DNA of 18,366 bases from Benthortus sp964440495 (GCA_964440495.1 CAYTSD010000026.1:1-18366), one strand, 5' to 3'. Positions 1-7,496 are shown, numbered from the stretch's first letter. Made by a program: numbers and translations. The notes: generated by a model from the sequence alone, not told the origin.

Positions 1-50
1 AAATCCTCCCTCAACCACCTTAACCCACCCCTGCTAGCTTTCCCCACCAC
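1..50 (-). CDS. possible partial gene running off the left edge
   Basis: On the minus strand a frame stays open from tandem GTG codons at 50 and 47 to the window edge, about 16 codons, reading GKASRGGLRWLRED after the valines. A TATA-like box (CTTTTAAC read on the minus strand, 77-84) lies about 27 bases upstream, so a divergent gene with almost no leader is possible. The stretch is too short to identify a family and could be chance. Confidence 0.25.
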   Translation of the reverse strand, partial: MVGKASRGGLRWLRED

Positions 51-131
51 AGACCATTGGAACCAATAACATCGAAGTTAAAAGTAAGAGATGGGCTTTC
101 CAGCCATTACAGGTTTAAAATCTTAGACCAG

Positions 132-147
132 TATTTTTAAATTTTTA
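132..147 (+). promoter_or_regulatory. TATA-like promoter element of the zinc-ribbon gene
   Basis: An A/T-only run (TATTTTTAAATTTTTA) sits about 25 bases before a likely transcription start near 170, giving a leader of roughly 45 bases to the TTG at 217. It is the most TATA-like stretch close upstream of the gene. A second weaker box (GTTTAAAATC) lies at 113-122. Confidence 0.4.
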
Positions 148-216
148 CCCTCCGTGGTATGATTTGGGAATATTTCTTTTATTGTCGAGGTGCTTGGTAT
201 AGGGGGGTGGAGAGGG

Positions 217-591
217 TTGTCGGGTGAGGATGACTACATGAAGCGTATGGCGGATGCCTTGAGAAGTGGGGCGAGAATGCTCTCGGAACAGTGTCCAATC
301 TGCGGAAGCCCGCTCTTCGAGATCAAGGGCCAGCTCTGGTGCCTGAAGTGTAATAAGAGGGTTATCAAGGTCAGGGGAGATGAAGAGGTTAAAGAAGCCA
401 TGGCAACCTATGTTCTCAGCGAGGTTCACAGAACACTGGCCACAAAGATAGAGGAAGTCTCGGTTATGCTTTCGCGAGCCGTCGAAGCCGATGAGATAAG
501 GTCTCTCGCCGAAACCCTTAATATACTTCTCAAAGCCATGGAGCAAAACCTTAAACTCAGAACAAAACTCGAGGAAAGAGAAAGAGAGTGA
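217..591 (+). CDS. zinc-ribbon protein, SSSCA1/ZNRD2 (autoantigen p27) family
   Basis: A small protein (124 residues from TTG 217) with one zinc ribbon near its N-terminus: Cys26-x2-Cys29, then Cys42-x2-Cys45, in the context CPICGSPLFEIKG...CLKC. The preceding KRMADALRSGARML segment and the helical, charged C-terminal half match archaeal relatives of Sjogren/scleroderma autoantigen 1. The role of the archaeal family is not established; human ZNRD2 is also poorly understood. Three starts are possible: GTG 190 has little upstream signal; TTG 217 has GGTGG six bases before it and gives a family-like N-terminus; ATG 238 has GGTGAGG seven bases before it. I prefer 217, with 238 close behind. It is transcribed toward the origin region, away from which cdc6 is read. 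Family call is firm, start and function are not. Confidence 0.85.
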   Translation: MSGEDDYMKRMADALRSGARMLSEQCPICGSPLFEIKGQLWCLKCNKRVIKVRGDEEVKEAMATYVLSEVHRTLATKIEEVSVMLSRAVEADEIRSLAETLNILLKAMEQNLKLRTKLEERERE

Positions 592-686
592 AACCAAAAC
601 AATTACCACCTATCCCATAAAATCTCCACGTATAATAAACACAAATACGTTGATAAGCCTAGAGCATTATCCTCAACATCTTTCAA

Positions 687-721
687 GGTAGGTGAAGACC
701 TATCCACCGGGGCCTTGGCCC
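687..721 (+). other. two adjacent short hairpins in the gene-free region
   Basis: GGTAGGT (687-693) pairs with ACCTATC (698-704) around a GAAG loop, with one G-U pair, and GGGCC (710-714) faces GGCCC (717-721) directly downstream. They could be a transcript-end structure for the zinc-ribbon gene, part of an unannotated RNA, or protein-binding DNA near the origin. No known RNA family was recognised. Confidence 0.3.
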
Positions 722-867
722 ATCATAATAACCAGAAAATGATTAATCCCTCCAACATATCTTGGGAGCTTAACCATAGACGAAGCATAAGAAAGAGGAA
801 GCACTCTAGGGAGCGATCTCTCCTCGGTGGGAAAGAGTTCACAGCAGGGTCTACAGGGAGACCCCTT

Positions 868-1070
868 AATTTCCTGTGGAGGTTGAGCTGATTCCAGTGG
901 AAAAGGTGGGGTGGCTTCAATTTCCTGTGAAACTAGTCGAACAGTTTTTATTCCCTCAAAAACTTGGAATAGAGGCCTCTCTCAAACACCGATTTCACCT
1001 CGTCTTCACAAAATGTGAATCCACTGGAAGCAGCCTTCGGGGCCCCGCACCCCTCAATTTCCACTCCAAG
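868..1070. other. oriC: putative replication origin with ORB-like repeats
   Basis: This lies in the roughly 600-base gene-free stretch (592-1192) upstream of orc1/cdc6. A plus-strand element at 890-914 reads TTCCAGTGGAAAAGG followed by a G-rich tract (GGGGTGG), the layout of archaeal origin recognition boxes. AATTTCCTGTG occurs on either side of it at 868-878 and 919-929. On the minus strand TTCCAGTGG recurs at 1029-1021, and AGTGGAAATTGAGGGGTG with further G's is read from about 1068 leftward. The two orientations converge on an A/T-rich core at 943-964, itself an inverted repeat (AGTTTTT, 8 bases, AAAAACT). Inverted ORBs around a duplex-unwinding element next to cdc6 is the classic archaeal origin arrangement. 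The rest of 592-867 holds only short hairpins (687-721, 847-864) and no convincing gene. Confidence 0.75.
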
Positions 1071-1128
1071 CACATCTTCACATAATTCAACACAGTGCAC
1101 AGAACCGGATAAGATTCTATAGCTTCTA

Positions 1129-1144
1129 CACTAAATTTTTAGTG
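1129..1144 (+). promoter_or_regulatory. palindromic TATA region upstream of cdc6
   Basis: CACTAAA (1129-1135) and TTTAGTG (1138-1144) are perfect inverted arms around TT, and the centre AAATTTTTA is TATA-like. The expected transcription start is near 1165, and ATG 1193 follows an AGGGG element at 1181-1185. A dimeric protein bound here would cover the TATA box. A further inverted pair, GTGAGA (1142-1147) and TCTCAC (1166-1171), flanks the expected start. Confidence 0.4.
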
Positions 1145-1192
1145 AGACTCTTTCATTAGTCTAGTTCTCACAGAATCTATAGGGGCTTCTTC

Positions 1193-2497
1193 ATGAAGAA
1201 GACTGTAGCTCACTATGGCGAAATGTCTAAAGGGCTTCTCCATAAGAAGGGTAGGGGTGGAGAGGATCCTCTCTCTGAGGTTGTTGAGCGTGCACTTCGT
1301 AGGCCGAGGATCTTCAAGAACAGGGATGTTGTGAGGTCTGACTATGTTCCTGAGAGTCTGCCGCACAGGGGGGAGCACATAAGGAGGCTTGGCGAGATCT
1401 TGGCCCCTGCTCTCCGTCTCTCGAAGCCTAGCAACGTCTTCATCTACGGGAAGACTGGGACTGGTAAGACGGCTGTGGTTCGCCGTGTCTTCAGCAGGTT
1501 CTTGGAGGTGGCTGAGAGGGAGGGGCTTCCCCTGGCCTTCGCCTACGTGAACTGTAGGATAGCTGGGACGGAGTATAGGGTCTTGGCCGAGCTCTGCGAC
1601 GCCGTAGGTGTTAAGGTTCCCTTCACAGGTCTCTCGAAGGCCGAGGTCTTCAGTAGACTTCGGAGAGGGCTTATGGAACGTGGCCTCCTCCTCGTGGCCT
1701 GCTTGGACGAGGTGGATGCCCTGGTTAAGGGCTACGGCGACAACCTCCTCTACGAGCTTACGAGGATAAATGAGGGAGTGGGTGGGGGAGGCCTCAGCCT
1801 CGTCGGGGTCTCCAACGACCTCCACTTCAAGGAACTCCTCGACCCAAGGGTTCTCAGCAGCCTAAGCGAGGAGGAGCTTGTCTTCCACCCCTACACGGCC
1901 ACGGAGCTCATAGACATCCTAAGTGAGAGGGCTTCGGAGGCCTTCTACGAGGGAGCGGTTCCCCAAGAAGTCATAAACCTGTGTGCGGCCATGGCGGCGG
2001 CCGAGCATGGAGACGCACGTAGAGCCATAGACCTGCTGAGGGTTGCGGCTGAGGTTGCGGAGCGTAATGGCGAGAGCAGGGTTGAGGAGCGTCACGTTAG
2101 GCTGGCGCAGAGCCTAATCGAGCGTGGAAGGGTCTTCGAAGCCCTCTCAACCCTCCCCCTCCACAGCAAGCTCGTCCTAACAGCCCTCCTACTCCTCCTC
2201 AAGAACGATGGACGTAACATAACCTCAGGGATGATTTACAAGACCTATAGGGAGCTCTGTGGGCTTCTCGGGATGGAGGCTTTGACGAGTAGGAGGGTGA
2301 GCAGCCTAATCTCCGAGCTCGGGATGCTTGGGGTGCTCCAAAGCGAGGTGGTCAGCATGGGACGCTATGGCAGAACCAGGAAGATAACGCTTCTAACCCC
2401 CTTGGACGAGGTTGAAGACGTGATAGCGGGAGACGACCTACTCTCAACCCTTCTAACCCATAGGCCAACTGTCTTAAATGAGGGGAGACGCCGATAA
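1193..2497 (+). CDS. cdc6: Orc1/Cdc6 replication initiator
   Basis: This is an AAA+ ATPase that binds origin recognition boxes and starts chromosome replication by loading the MCM helicase. In 434 residues it shows the expected order: Walker A GKTGTGKT (86-93), Walker B with LDEVDAL (Asp172-Glu173 acidic pair), sensor 1 VSND near 206-209, sensor 2 GDARRAID (273-280), then a C-terminal winged-helix domain (about 320-420) that contacts DNA. Length is normal for archaeal Orc1/Cdc6. ATG 1193 has AGGGG eight bases upstream; ATG 1223 is an alternative start. It lies directly beside the ORB-like repeats, as initiator genes often do, and 9 bases before the PolD small subunit gene, so the two are probably co-transcribed. 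A palindrome over its TATA region suggests controlled expression. Identification is secure. Confidence 0.96.
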   Translation: MKKTVAHYGEMSKGLLHKKGRGGEDPLSEVVERALRRPRIFKNRDVVRSDYVPESLPHRGEHIRRLGEILAPALRLSKPSNVFIYGKTGTGKTAVVRRVFSRFLEVAEREGLPLAFAYVNCRIAGTEYRVLAELCDAVGVKVPFTGLSKAEVFSRLRRGLMERGLLLVACLDEVDALVKGYGDNLLYELTRINEGVGGGGLSLVGVSNDLHFKELLDPRVLSSLSEEELVFHPYTATELIDILSERASEAFYEGAVPQEVINLCAAMAAAEHGDARRAIDLLRVAAEVAERNGESRVEERHVRLAQSLIERGRVFEALSTLPLHSKLVLTALLLLLKNDGRNITSGMIYKTYRELCGLLGMEALTSRRVSSLISELGMLGVLQSEVVSMGRYGRTRKITLLTPLDEVEDVIAGDDLLSTLLTHRPTVLNEGRRR

Positions 2498-2506
2498 TTT
2501 GGGAGA

Positions 2507-3994
2507 ATGGTGGAGGCTGGGGCGGAGACCCGTAGAAAGCTTGTCGAGAAGGCGTTAAGGGAAGGATATAGCATAAGCGGTGAGGCTCTCGAAGCCCTTA
2601 ACAGGCTTGAAAACCCTCTCCAAGCCCTCCGAAGAATCCTAAATTATCTCAGGGAGAAGGAGCCGAACACCCTGGTAATCGAGGTCAGACACCTAGAGGA
2701 ACTAGAAACTCCCCCCAACCCCGAGAAAGAACCCACCGAATACCTACAGGAGCCTGTCCTCGCCCAGATACCTGAACTCCAAGTAGATGAACGCTTCCTA
2801 AAGTTCTATCGAATCGAGGGCAAGACCGAGGAGTTTAAGCGATACTTCAGTAGCAGATATGAGAAGCTTCTCAAGCTCCTCCAGAGGAGGGGGCTGAGCT
2901 TCCTCTCAACCAGCAGTGTCCGAGGAATCAAGCAGGGCCAGGAGGCGGTTCTCTCACTGATGCTCTTAGAGAAGCGGGAGACGAGGAAAGCATTGATACT
3001 CGAGGGTGAGGACTCTTCAGGCTTCATAAGGCTTATCGTGCCTAAGAGAAGTCAGAGACTCTTCCAGGAGGCCTCCCTAATTCTGCCAGACTCTATGTTC
3101 GGGGCCAGGGTTACGAGGCTGAACGACTCCTTCCTAGTCAAGGAGCTTTTCCTACCCGATGCTCCAATAGGGGGAGGAGGGAAAGCCTCCGAGGCTCCTG
3201 AAACCTATCTCTGCCTCGTCTCAGACCTCCACGTAGGAAGCAGGAAGTTCCGGAGAGACCTCTGGGAAAGCTTCCTCGACTGGATTAACCGTGGAAGAGA
3301 CCCTGAGGCAAAGAGAGTCCGCCACCTACTCATAGCAGGAGACCTAGTCGACGGGGTGGGAATCTTCCCAGGCCAGAGATGGGAGCTCGAATACACCTCG
3401 GTTAAGAAGCAGCTTGAAGAGGCTGCGGAGCTTCTGAGAGACATCCCCAGCCACATCAAGATAATCCTCTCACCAGGAAACCATGACCCAGTTGAGAGAG
3501 CTCTCCCCCAGCCCCCGCTCACAGGAGACTATAGAAGGATTCTGGAGAAGGTTCGAGGCAGCATAGTCTTCGTGGGGAACCCTGCATGGATTGAGCTAGG
3601 TGGGAGAAGAATCCTAATCTATCATGGGCAAAGCTTCGACGACATCATACAGGCTCTTCCAAACGTCTCCTACAACACTCTCCAAAAAGATGTTGGAAAT
3701 GTTCTGGAGTCGGTTATCCGCCACCGTCATCTCGCACCAATCTACGGGGGAAACACACCTATACTCCCACTCCCCGAAGACCTGCTAGTCCTAGAAAAAC
3801 TACCAAACATAATCCACTCAGGCCACATCCACGTAGCATACGCAGGAACCTACAGAGACATAAAACTAGTTAATACAGGGACATGGCAGGAGCAGACAAG
3901 CTATCAGAGAAGCATGGGTCTAGAGCCAACCGTTGGAACAATAGCTATTGTAAACCTTAAAACTTTGTCCTTAAAACTTAAAAAATTTACATAA
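2507..3994 (+). CDS. polB: DNA polymerase D small (exonuclease) subunit DP1
   Basis: This is the small subunit of the archaeal replicative polymerase PolD, a 3'-5' proofreading exonuclease that partners the large subunit DP2 (not in this window). The 495 residues show an N-terminal helical region (1-70), an acidic linker, an OB-like segment (about 145-215) and a calcineurin-like phosphoesterase domain. Its metal-binding motifs are intact: SDLHVGS (Asp240, His242), AGDLVDG (278-283), SPGNHD (324-327), YHG (372-374) and SGHIHV (439-442), so it should be an active nuclease. The ATG follows GGGAG closely and comes 9 bases after the cdc6 stop, indicating an initiator-polymerase operon next to the origin. 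PolD rules out the classic PolB-only crenarchaeal orders. Confidence 0.96.
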   Translation: MVEAGAETRRKLVEKALREGYSISGEALEALNRLENPLQALRRILNYLREKEPNTLVIEVRHLEELETPPNPEKEPTEYLQEPVLAQIPELQVDERFLKFYRIEGKTEEFKRYFSSRYEKLLKLLQRRGLSFLSTSSVRGIKQGQEAVLSLMLLEKRETRKALILEGEDSSGFIRLIVPKRSQRLFQEASLILPDSMFGARVTRLNDSFLVKELFLPDAPIGGGGKASEAPETYLCLVSDLHVGSRKFRRDLWESFLDWINRGRDPEAKRVRHLLIAGDLVDGVGIFPGQRWELEYTSVKKQLEEAAELLRDIPSHIKIILSPGNHDPVERALPQPPLTGDYRRILEKVRGSIVFVGNPAWIELGGRRILIYHGQSFDDIIQALPNVSYNTLQKDVGNVLESVIRHRHLAPIYGGNTPILPLPEDLLVLEKLPNIIHSGHIHVAYAGTYRDIKLVNTGTWQEQTSYQRSMGLEPTVGTIAIVNLKTLSLKLKKFT

Positions 3995-4005
3995 CATAGA
4001 TGACT

Positions 4006-4021
4006 CTTACATAGGTGTAAG
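4006..4021 (+). promoter_or_regulatory. hairpin overlapping the ribosome binding site of the 4-TM protein
   Basis: CTTACA (4006-4011) and TGTAAG (4016-4021) form a perfect 6-bp stem with a TAGG loop. The likely Shine-Dalgarno AGGTG (4013-4017) lies half in the loop and half in the stem, eight bases before ATG 4026. A TATA-like run (CTTAAAAAATTTA, 3978-3990) would place transcription start close to the 5' arm. It could be a translational switch or a DNA operator. Confidence 0.35.
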
Positions 4022-4025
4022 ACAA

Positions 4026-4424
4026 ATGGATGCTAAGAAAATTCTTAGGGTCGGTGTCTCCCTGCTTCTAGCGGCCTCTGGAGGCTTACAACTTTCTTCA
4101 GGCTTCTCTTTCTTAGGGTTTCTCCTGAAGTCTGCTGCTGAAAAAGGACTTCTCGACAACCCTGCGGATGGATTCTCCATTTTTCTCGGGGTCTCCTTCT
4201 CAGCCGCTCCAGCAATCCTCGTCCTAGGAGCAATCTCGCTTCTAGCATCTTATATGACATGGCTTGGAAAGAAGAATGGACTGCTGATTGGAGCAATTGC
4301 CTCTGCTTTGGGAATAGTTGGAGCGCTGCACTTTGCTCCCCTTAAGGAGGTTGCGCCGCTGCTGATAACCTTGGATTCGCTTGCCTTGGCGTTTATAATC
4401 GTTTTACGTAAAAGGTTTACCTAA
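4026..4424 (+). CDS. four-helix membrane protein of unknown function
   Basis: I do not recognise this 132-residue protein. It has about four hydrophobic segments: residues 7-36 (with an SGGLQLSSG kink), 50-78, 86-103 and 107-127. Short charged loops separate them and a basic KRFT tail ends it. The helices contain few polar residues, so it does not look like a transporter core. It lies between DP1 and the ATPase subunit I gene, which is read toward it; the two genes overlap by 8 bases at their 3' ends. ATPase subunit K was considered because of the neighbour, but the tandem glycine-rich hairpins and ion-binding Glu of that family are absent. It probably has its own promoter (box at 3978-3990). 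The coding call rests on clean hydrophobic periodicity, an AGGTG ribosome site and the tight fit between neighbours. Confidence 0.75.
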   Translation: MDAKKILRVGVSLLLAASGGLQLSSGFSFLGFLLKSAAEKGLLDNPADGFSIFLGVSFSAAPAILVLGAISLLASYMTWLGKKNGLLIGAIASALGIVGALHFAPLKEVAPLLITLDSLALAFIIVLRKRFT

Positions 4425-6459
4425 ATCTCAGCACCACGCGCTTACCCTCAGACTTAATCTTCCTGAAGGGTTTTCCCTCACCCTCATAGAACTTTGTGAA
4501 GAACTCGTAGAGGTGGAGCCTCAGAGCCTGGATGAACACTATCAGCCCCTCCAACGCCATTATTCCAAGGTTTCCTATTATTAGGATGGGTATCGATGCG
4601 AGTCCGAGCGCGTCCCATGTCATGTTTAGGATCATTAGGAGAGCTACATGGACTAGGAGGAGGATGGTTAGCCTTACGTAGCTCAAAGTGTTTGACATGA
4701 AGTGAATTATGTTCTCTAGGACCTCGAGGATTCCGCCTCCGATGAGGCCTATTATGCTTCCCTTAATCTTCCCGAGAATCGCTGCAACCCCCCTGCCGAA
4801 CATTATCGTGAACATGCTTGCCAAGACTCCTCCAACAGCTATCGGAGCAAGGGTCTTTACTGGAACCCCTATGAAGGGGACAAGGTTGCTTGAAGTGAAG
4901 ATAGCTGTCATGTCTCCGGAGCCTATGAAGCAGAGTGTGAAGAGTATCCCAAAGAAATACATCGTTATTGTTGGAAGCCTCGAAGAATATGCCTCGACTT
5001 TTTCACCCATCCTCAAATCCTTGATGAATGCGAGGCTATATCCAAGTGTTAGATGTATCATCCCCATGAGGAATGTGAATTGCATTAGTTTGAGGACTTC
5101 GCTCATCTCGAATTGATGGTCTGCGAGGAGGTGAAGGACGCTTGGGGTTCCTACTATCTCCGTTAGGTGGAATCCGAAGAATTCTCCTAGTAAGAGGCCT
5201 GAGACCGCTGAGGCTGCTCCAAGAGCCATTAGGAGTTTCGCCCACTCCCTCAATCCTCCTACAACTCTCCGATACATGAAGTAGCCGAATAATGCGAGTA
5301 CGAGTCCTTGGCCTAGGTCTGCGAACATTATTCCATAGAAGATTGAGAAGAATAGTGCGACGAAGGGAGTTGGGTCGATCTCACCGTAGCTCGGGTATCC
5401 CTGTATCTCGGTTATCTTCTCGAATTCTCTTATGAAGCTTCTATTCTTCATGAGTGCTGGAGGCTTGGAGCCGTGGCTTGGCTCCTCGAAATAGACTCCG
5501 TACCGTGAACAGAATTTCTCCTCGAACTCCTCACGCTTCTCCTCCGGAATGAAGCCTGTAACTATACGAAACCTCTTCAAACCTCCGGGTACTCCAAGCC
5601 GATGTAAAATCTCCTCCAATATGCTCGCAGCCTCTCTAAGAGTGAGAAGCCTGTCCCCACTCTCCTCTCTAACCCTCTTCATGCTCAGCTCGGCTTCAGC
5701 AAGCTTTTCCTCCGATTTTTCAAGCAATTCCGAGATTGCTGTGTAGGCTTCGGCGGGCTTCTGGGGGAAGGTTGCTGGAATCTCGAATGGCTTTGCGCCA
5801 AATCCATGTAGAACCCTGTCAACCCTGTAGTCCTCCTCTCTGCGGGCAACTATCAGCAGCGCCGCCAAACCGTTTCCAATATCTACTTCTAGGATTCCTG
5901 CTCTTGGGAGGCTTCTCCTAATCTCCTCGAGGTCTCTTCTAGCTACCACCGTGAAGACGGCGTAGAATCGTTTCAATCTCTTGAGCAGGGTGAGGTCTAT
6001 CTCAAGGTCTTTTAGAAGCTGAATGGCTGAGAGGAGTCTCTGAAGCTCAGCCGCCTTCCTCCTCTCCCTCTCTATCTCCTCATCAAGAGTCCTCACCTGA
6101 GAGATTATCGACTCAGCCTCTTCTAGAAGCTTCTCGGCAAGCTCCTCAACCTCCCTTGCCTCGAGTTCTTCTCTCTGAACCTTATAGCCGTGGATTAGCT
6201 GGTCTATCAGCCCTTGCTCCTCATGTATCCCCATCTCCGCTATCAGGGAGTCAAGTTCTACTCTCAGGTCTCTAACCTTCTCATAGGCTTCTTGGAGACC
6301 TCTGCTAGCCCCTCCCCTACTCTCCTCTGCGTGAAACCACTCAAACTCGTAGAGCTCCCTCACTAGCTCCTCAGCCTCGTGACTCGGCGCCACCACTGAG
6401 ACCTTAACCAGCCTAGAGAGAGGCAACCTCCCCGAAACCAGAGGAGCGGAGAGCATCAT
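4417..6459 (-). CDS. atpI: V/A-type ATPase subunit I (membrane a-subunit)
   Basis: The stator/ion-channel subunit of the archaeal A1Ao ATP synthase, in the cytoplasmic membrane. Residues 1 to about 350 are the cytosolic arm, with two long charged coiled-coil stretches (about 60-140 and 230-280). From about 367 follow some seven to eight transmembrane helices, starting with a PFVALFFSIFYGIMFADLGQG segment that is strongly conserved in the family. The channel motif SNTLSYVRLTILL carries Arg596, the residue that faces the rotor ring carboxylates, and the tail ALRLHLYEFFTKFYEG is typical. The 680-residue length is normal. The start is a double ATG with a TATA-like box (AAAAATACC on the minus strand, about 6478-6486) some 23 bases upstream, suggesting a leaderless message. 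It is divergent from subunit F with only about 40 bases between them. Confidence 0.95.
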   Translation of the reverse strand: MMLSAPLVSGRLPLSRLVKVSVVAPSHEAEELVRELYEFEWFHAEESRGGASRGLQEAYEKVRDLRVELDSLIAEMGIHEEQGLIDQLIHGYKVQREELEAREVEELAEKLLEEAESIISQVRTLDEEIERERRKAAELQRLLSAIQLLKDLEIDLTLLKRLKRFYAVFTVVARRDLEEIRRSLPRAGILEVDIGNGLAALLIVARREEDYRVDRVLHGFGAKPFEIPATFPQKPAEAYTAISELLEKSEEKLAEAELSMKRVREESGDRLLTLREAASILEEILHRLGVPGGLKRFRIVTGFIPEEKREEFEEKFCSRYGVYFEEPSHGSKPPALMKNRSFIREFEKITEIQGYPSYGEIDPTPFVALFFSIFYGIMFADLGQGLVLALFGYFMYRRVVGGLREWAKLLMALGAASAVSGLLLGEFFGFHLTEIVGTPSVLHLLADHQFEMSEVLKLMQFTFLMGMIHLTLGYSLAFIKDLRMGEKVEAYSSRLPTITMYFFGILFTLCFIGSGDMTAIFTSSNLVPFIGVPVKTLAPIAVGGVLASMFTIMFGRGVAAILGKIKGSIIGLIGGGILEVLENIIHFMSNTLSYVRLTILLLVHVALLMILNMTWDALGLASIPILIIGNLGIMALEGLIVFIQALRLHLYEFFTKFYEGEGKPFRKIKSEGKRVVLRFR

Positions 6460-6493
6460 ATAAGGTTAAGCAGAGGGTATTTTTCCTAGGGGA
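6456..6493. promoter_or_regulatory. overlapping divergent promoters for atpI and atpF
   Basis: The roughly 40 bases between the two starts must hold both promoters. For atpI (minus) AAAAATACC lies at 6478-6486. For atpF (plus) CATATAAGG at 6456-6464, overlapping the first codons of atpI, is the best TATA candidate, followed by an AGGGGA ribosome site at 6488-6493. Such crowding would couple the two directions. Confidence 0.35.
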
Positions 6494-6502
6494 AGCTGAG
6501 TG

Positions 6503-6808
6503 ATGCCGAAGATGAGGGTGGTTGCCCTAGGCTCAAAGCCGTTCGTCGCAGGCTTCAGACTTGCTGGAGCATCTGGAATCGAGGTAGACTCCCCAAACAG
6601 TCTCCTAAAGGAGGTTAAGAGGCTTATCGATAGAGGAGACGTGGCCCTAATCCTACTGGACGAAGACCTCTCCCATCAGGTTAGAGGGGAGCTGAATAAG
6701 CTTAGAACAGAGCACCCCACCCCGATAATCTACGAGGTTCCTGGCCCGAAGACGAAGCTCAAGCCAGTGAACTACCGGATGATGCTTAGGCAGATTCTCG
6801 GGATGTAG
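6503..6808 (+). CDS. atpF: V/A-type ATPase subunit F
   Basis: A small central-stalk subunit of the A1 sector that binds subunit D and couples rotation to catalysis. The roughly 101 residues show the family pattern: an N-terminal strand with VVALGSKPFVAGFRLAG, a middle DVALILLDEDL strand, and a PTPIIYEVPGP segment before the flexible C-terminal helix. ATG 6503 has AGGGGA about nine bases upstream; GTG 6500 just before it and ATG 6512 are alternatives. Subunit E follows 41 bases later on the same strand, while subunit I is divergent. The usual archaeal order I-K-E-C-F-A-B-D is thus rearranged, and K, C, A, B and D are not in the window. Confidence 0.9.
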   Translation: MPKMRVVALGSKPFVAGFRLAGASGIEVDSPNSLLKEVKRLIDRGDVALILLDEDLSHQVRGELNKLRTEHPTPIIYEVPGPKTKLKPVNYRMMLRQILGM

Positions 6809-6849
6809 GGAAATCCTTTTAGCGGTCACAGCTTCTAACTCTGCTAGAA

Positions 6850-7461
6850 TTGTCGGAGAAGGGATTCTCTAGAGTGCTCGACGAGGTTGGAAGGGAAGTT
6901 ATCCATGAATGCGAGGAGATAATTAACCGTGGGCTTAGAGACGCTGAGAGAGTTGTTGAGGATAGGAAGGCCGCGATAATGGAGAAGGTTTCCACGATCA
7001 TCCGCTCCGCTGAGAGAGCTAAGGAGACAACCCGCTCAAGAAGCTTAAGCCTCGCAGAGGTAAAAGCACGGGGAATAGCGCTCCAAGCCCTAGAAGACTA
7101 TGTCGCCGAAGTAGTCCAAGAAGCATTAAAGACCCTGAGAGAACGCTCCGAGAAAGGAGAGCTAAGAGAAGAACTAAAGAAACTACTGATAGAATCTGTT
7201 GACGCTGTCGGAGAAAAAGAGGTGAAAATCTACACGGCGAGCCACCTCCTAAACCAAGTTAAAGGAATTGTTGAAGAAGTTGAGCGGGAGACGGGGGCCA
7301 GGATAGTTGTCGAGGATGAGCCTGTTGAGACAGCCTTCGGAGTAGTTGCGAAGAGCATGGATGAGTCAATAAGCTTCGACAACCGGGCTGAGACCAGAGC
7401 CGCTAGAATACACTCCAGAATCAGGCAGGAAATAATCTCGCTTCTAGGAACCCTTGTTTAA
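6850..7461 (+). CDS. atpE: V/A-type ATPase subunit E
   Basis: The peripheral-stalk subunit that, with subunit H or G, ties the A1 head to the membrane subunit I. The 203 residues are as expected: a long charged N-terminal helix (about 1-110) for the stalk coiled coil, then a compact C-terminal domain with VKIYTASHLLNQVKGIVEE and the ending DNRAETRAARIHSRIRQEI, characteristic of the E family. The start is uncertain: TTG 6850 gives the full helix but lacks a clear ribosome site, while GTG 6871 has GGAGAAGGG upstream and would lose seven residues. It is likely co-transcribed with subunit F. Its stop codon lies inside the A/T-rich run that probably serves as the next gene's promoter. Confidence 0.92.
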   Translation: MSEKGFSRVLDEVGREVIHECEEIINRGLRDAERVVEDRKAAIMEKVSTIIRSAERAKETTRSRSLSLAEVKARGIALQALEDYVAEVVQEALKTLRERSEKGELREELKKLLIESVDAVGEKEVKIYTASHLLNQVKGIVEEVERETGARIVVEDEPVETAFGVVAKSMDESISFDNRAETRAARIHSRIRQEIISLLGTLV

Positions 7462-7470
7462 AATTTAATT
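7457..7470 (+). promoter_or_regulatory. TATA-like element for ilvD
   Basis: An A/T-only run (TTTAAAATTTAATT) overlaps the atpE stop codon. Its centre is about 25 bases before GTG 7488 and about 33 before ATG 7497, consistent with a leaderless or nearly leaderless dehydratase mRNA. The AGGAG at 7470-7474 is 13 or more bases from either start, too far to be a convincing ribosome site. Confidence 0.4.
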
Positions 7471-7496
7471 AGGAGCCTCCAATCCTAGTGCTTCAA

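Noticed and set aside
53..68. ATTGG-AA-CCAAT inverted repeat near the left edge
   Set aside because: Short arms and no clear relation to either neighbouring start; could be chance.
592..867. tRNA, 5S, SRP or RNase P RNA in the gene-free stretch
   Set aside because: No cloverleaf, no conserved SRP helix 8 or RNase P core sequence found on either strand.
876..1085. 69-codon plus-strand frame over the origin region
   Set aside because: It is made of the ORB-like repeats themselves, has a weak start and no protein-like pattern; it ends in low-complexity sequence.
1139..1825. 228-codon minus-strand frame under cdc6
   Set aside because: Antisense to a clear AAA+ gene; its composition reflects the codon bias of the opposite strand and no family is recognisable.
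4026..4424. ATPase subunit K (rotor ring) for the four-helix protein next to atpI
   Set aside because: No glycine-rich hairpin repeats and no buried ion-binding Glu in the expected helix.
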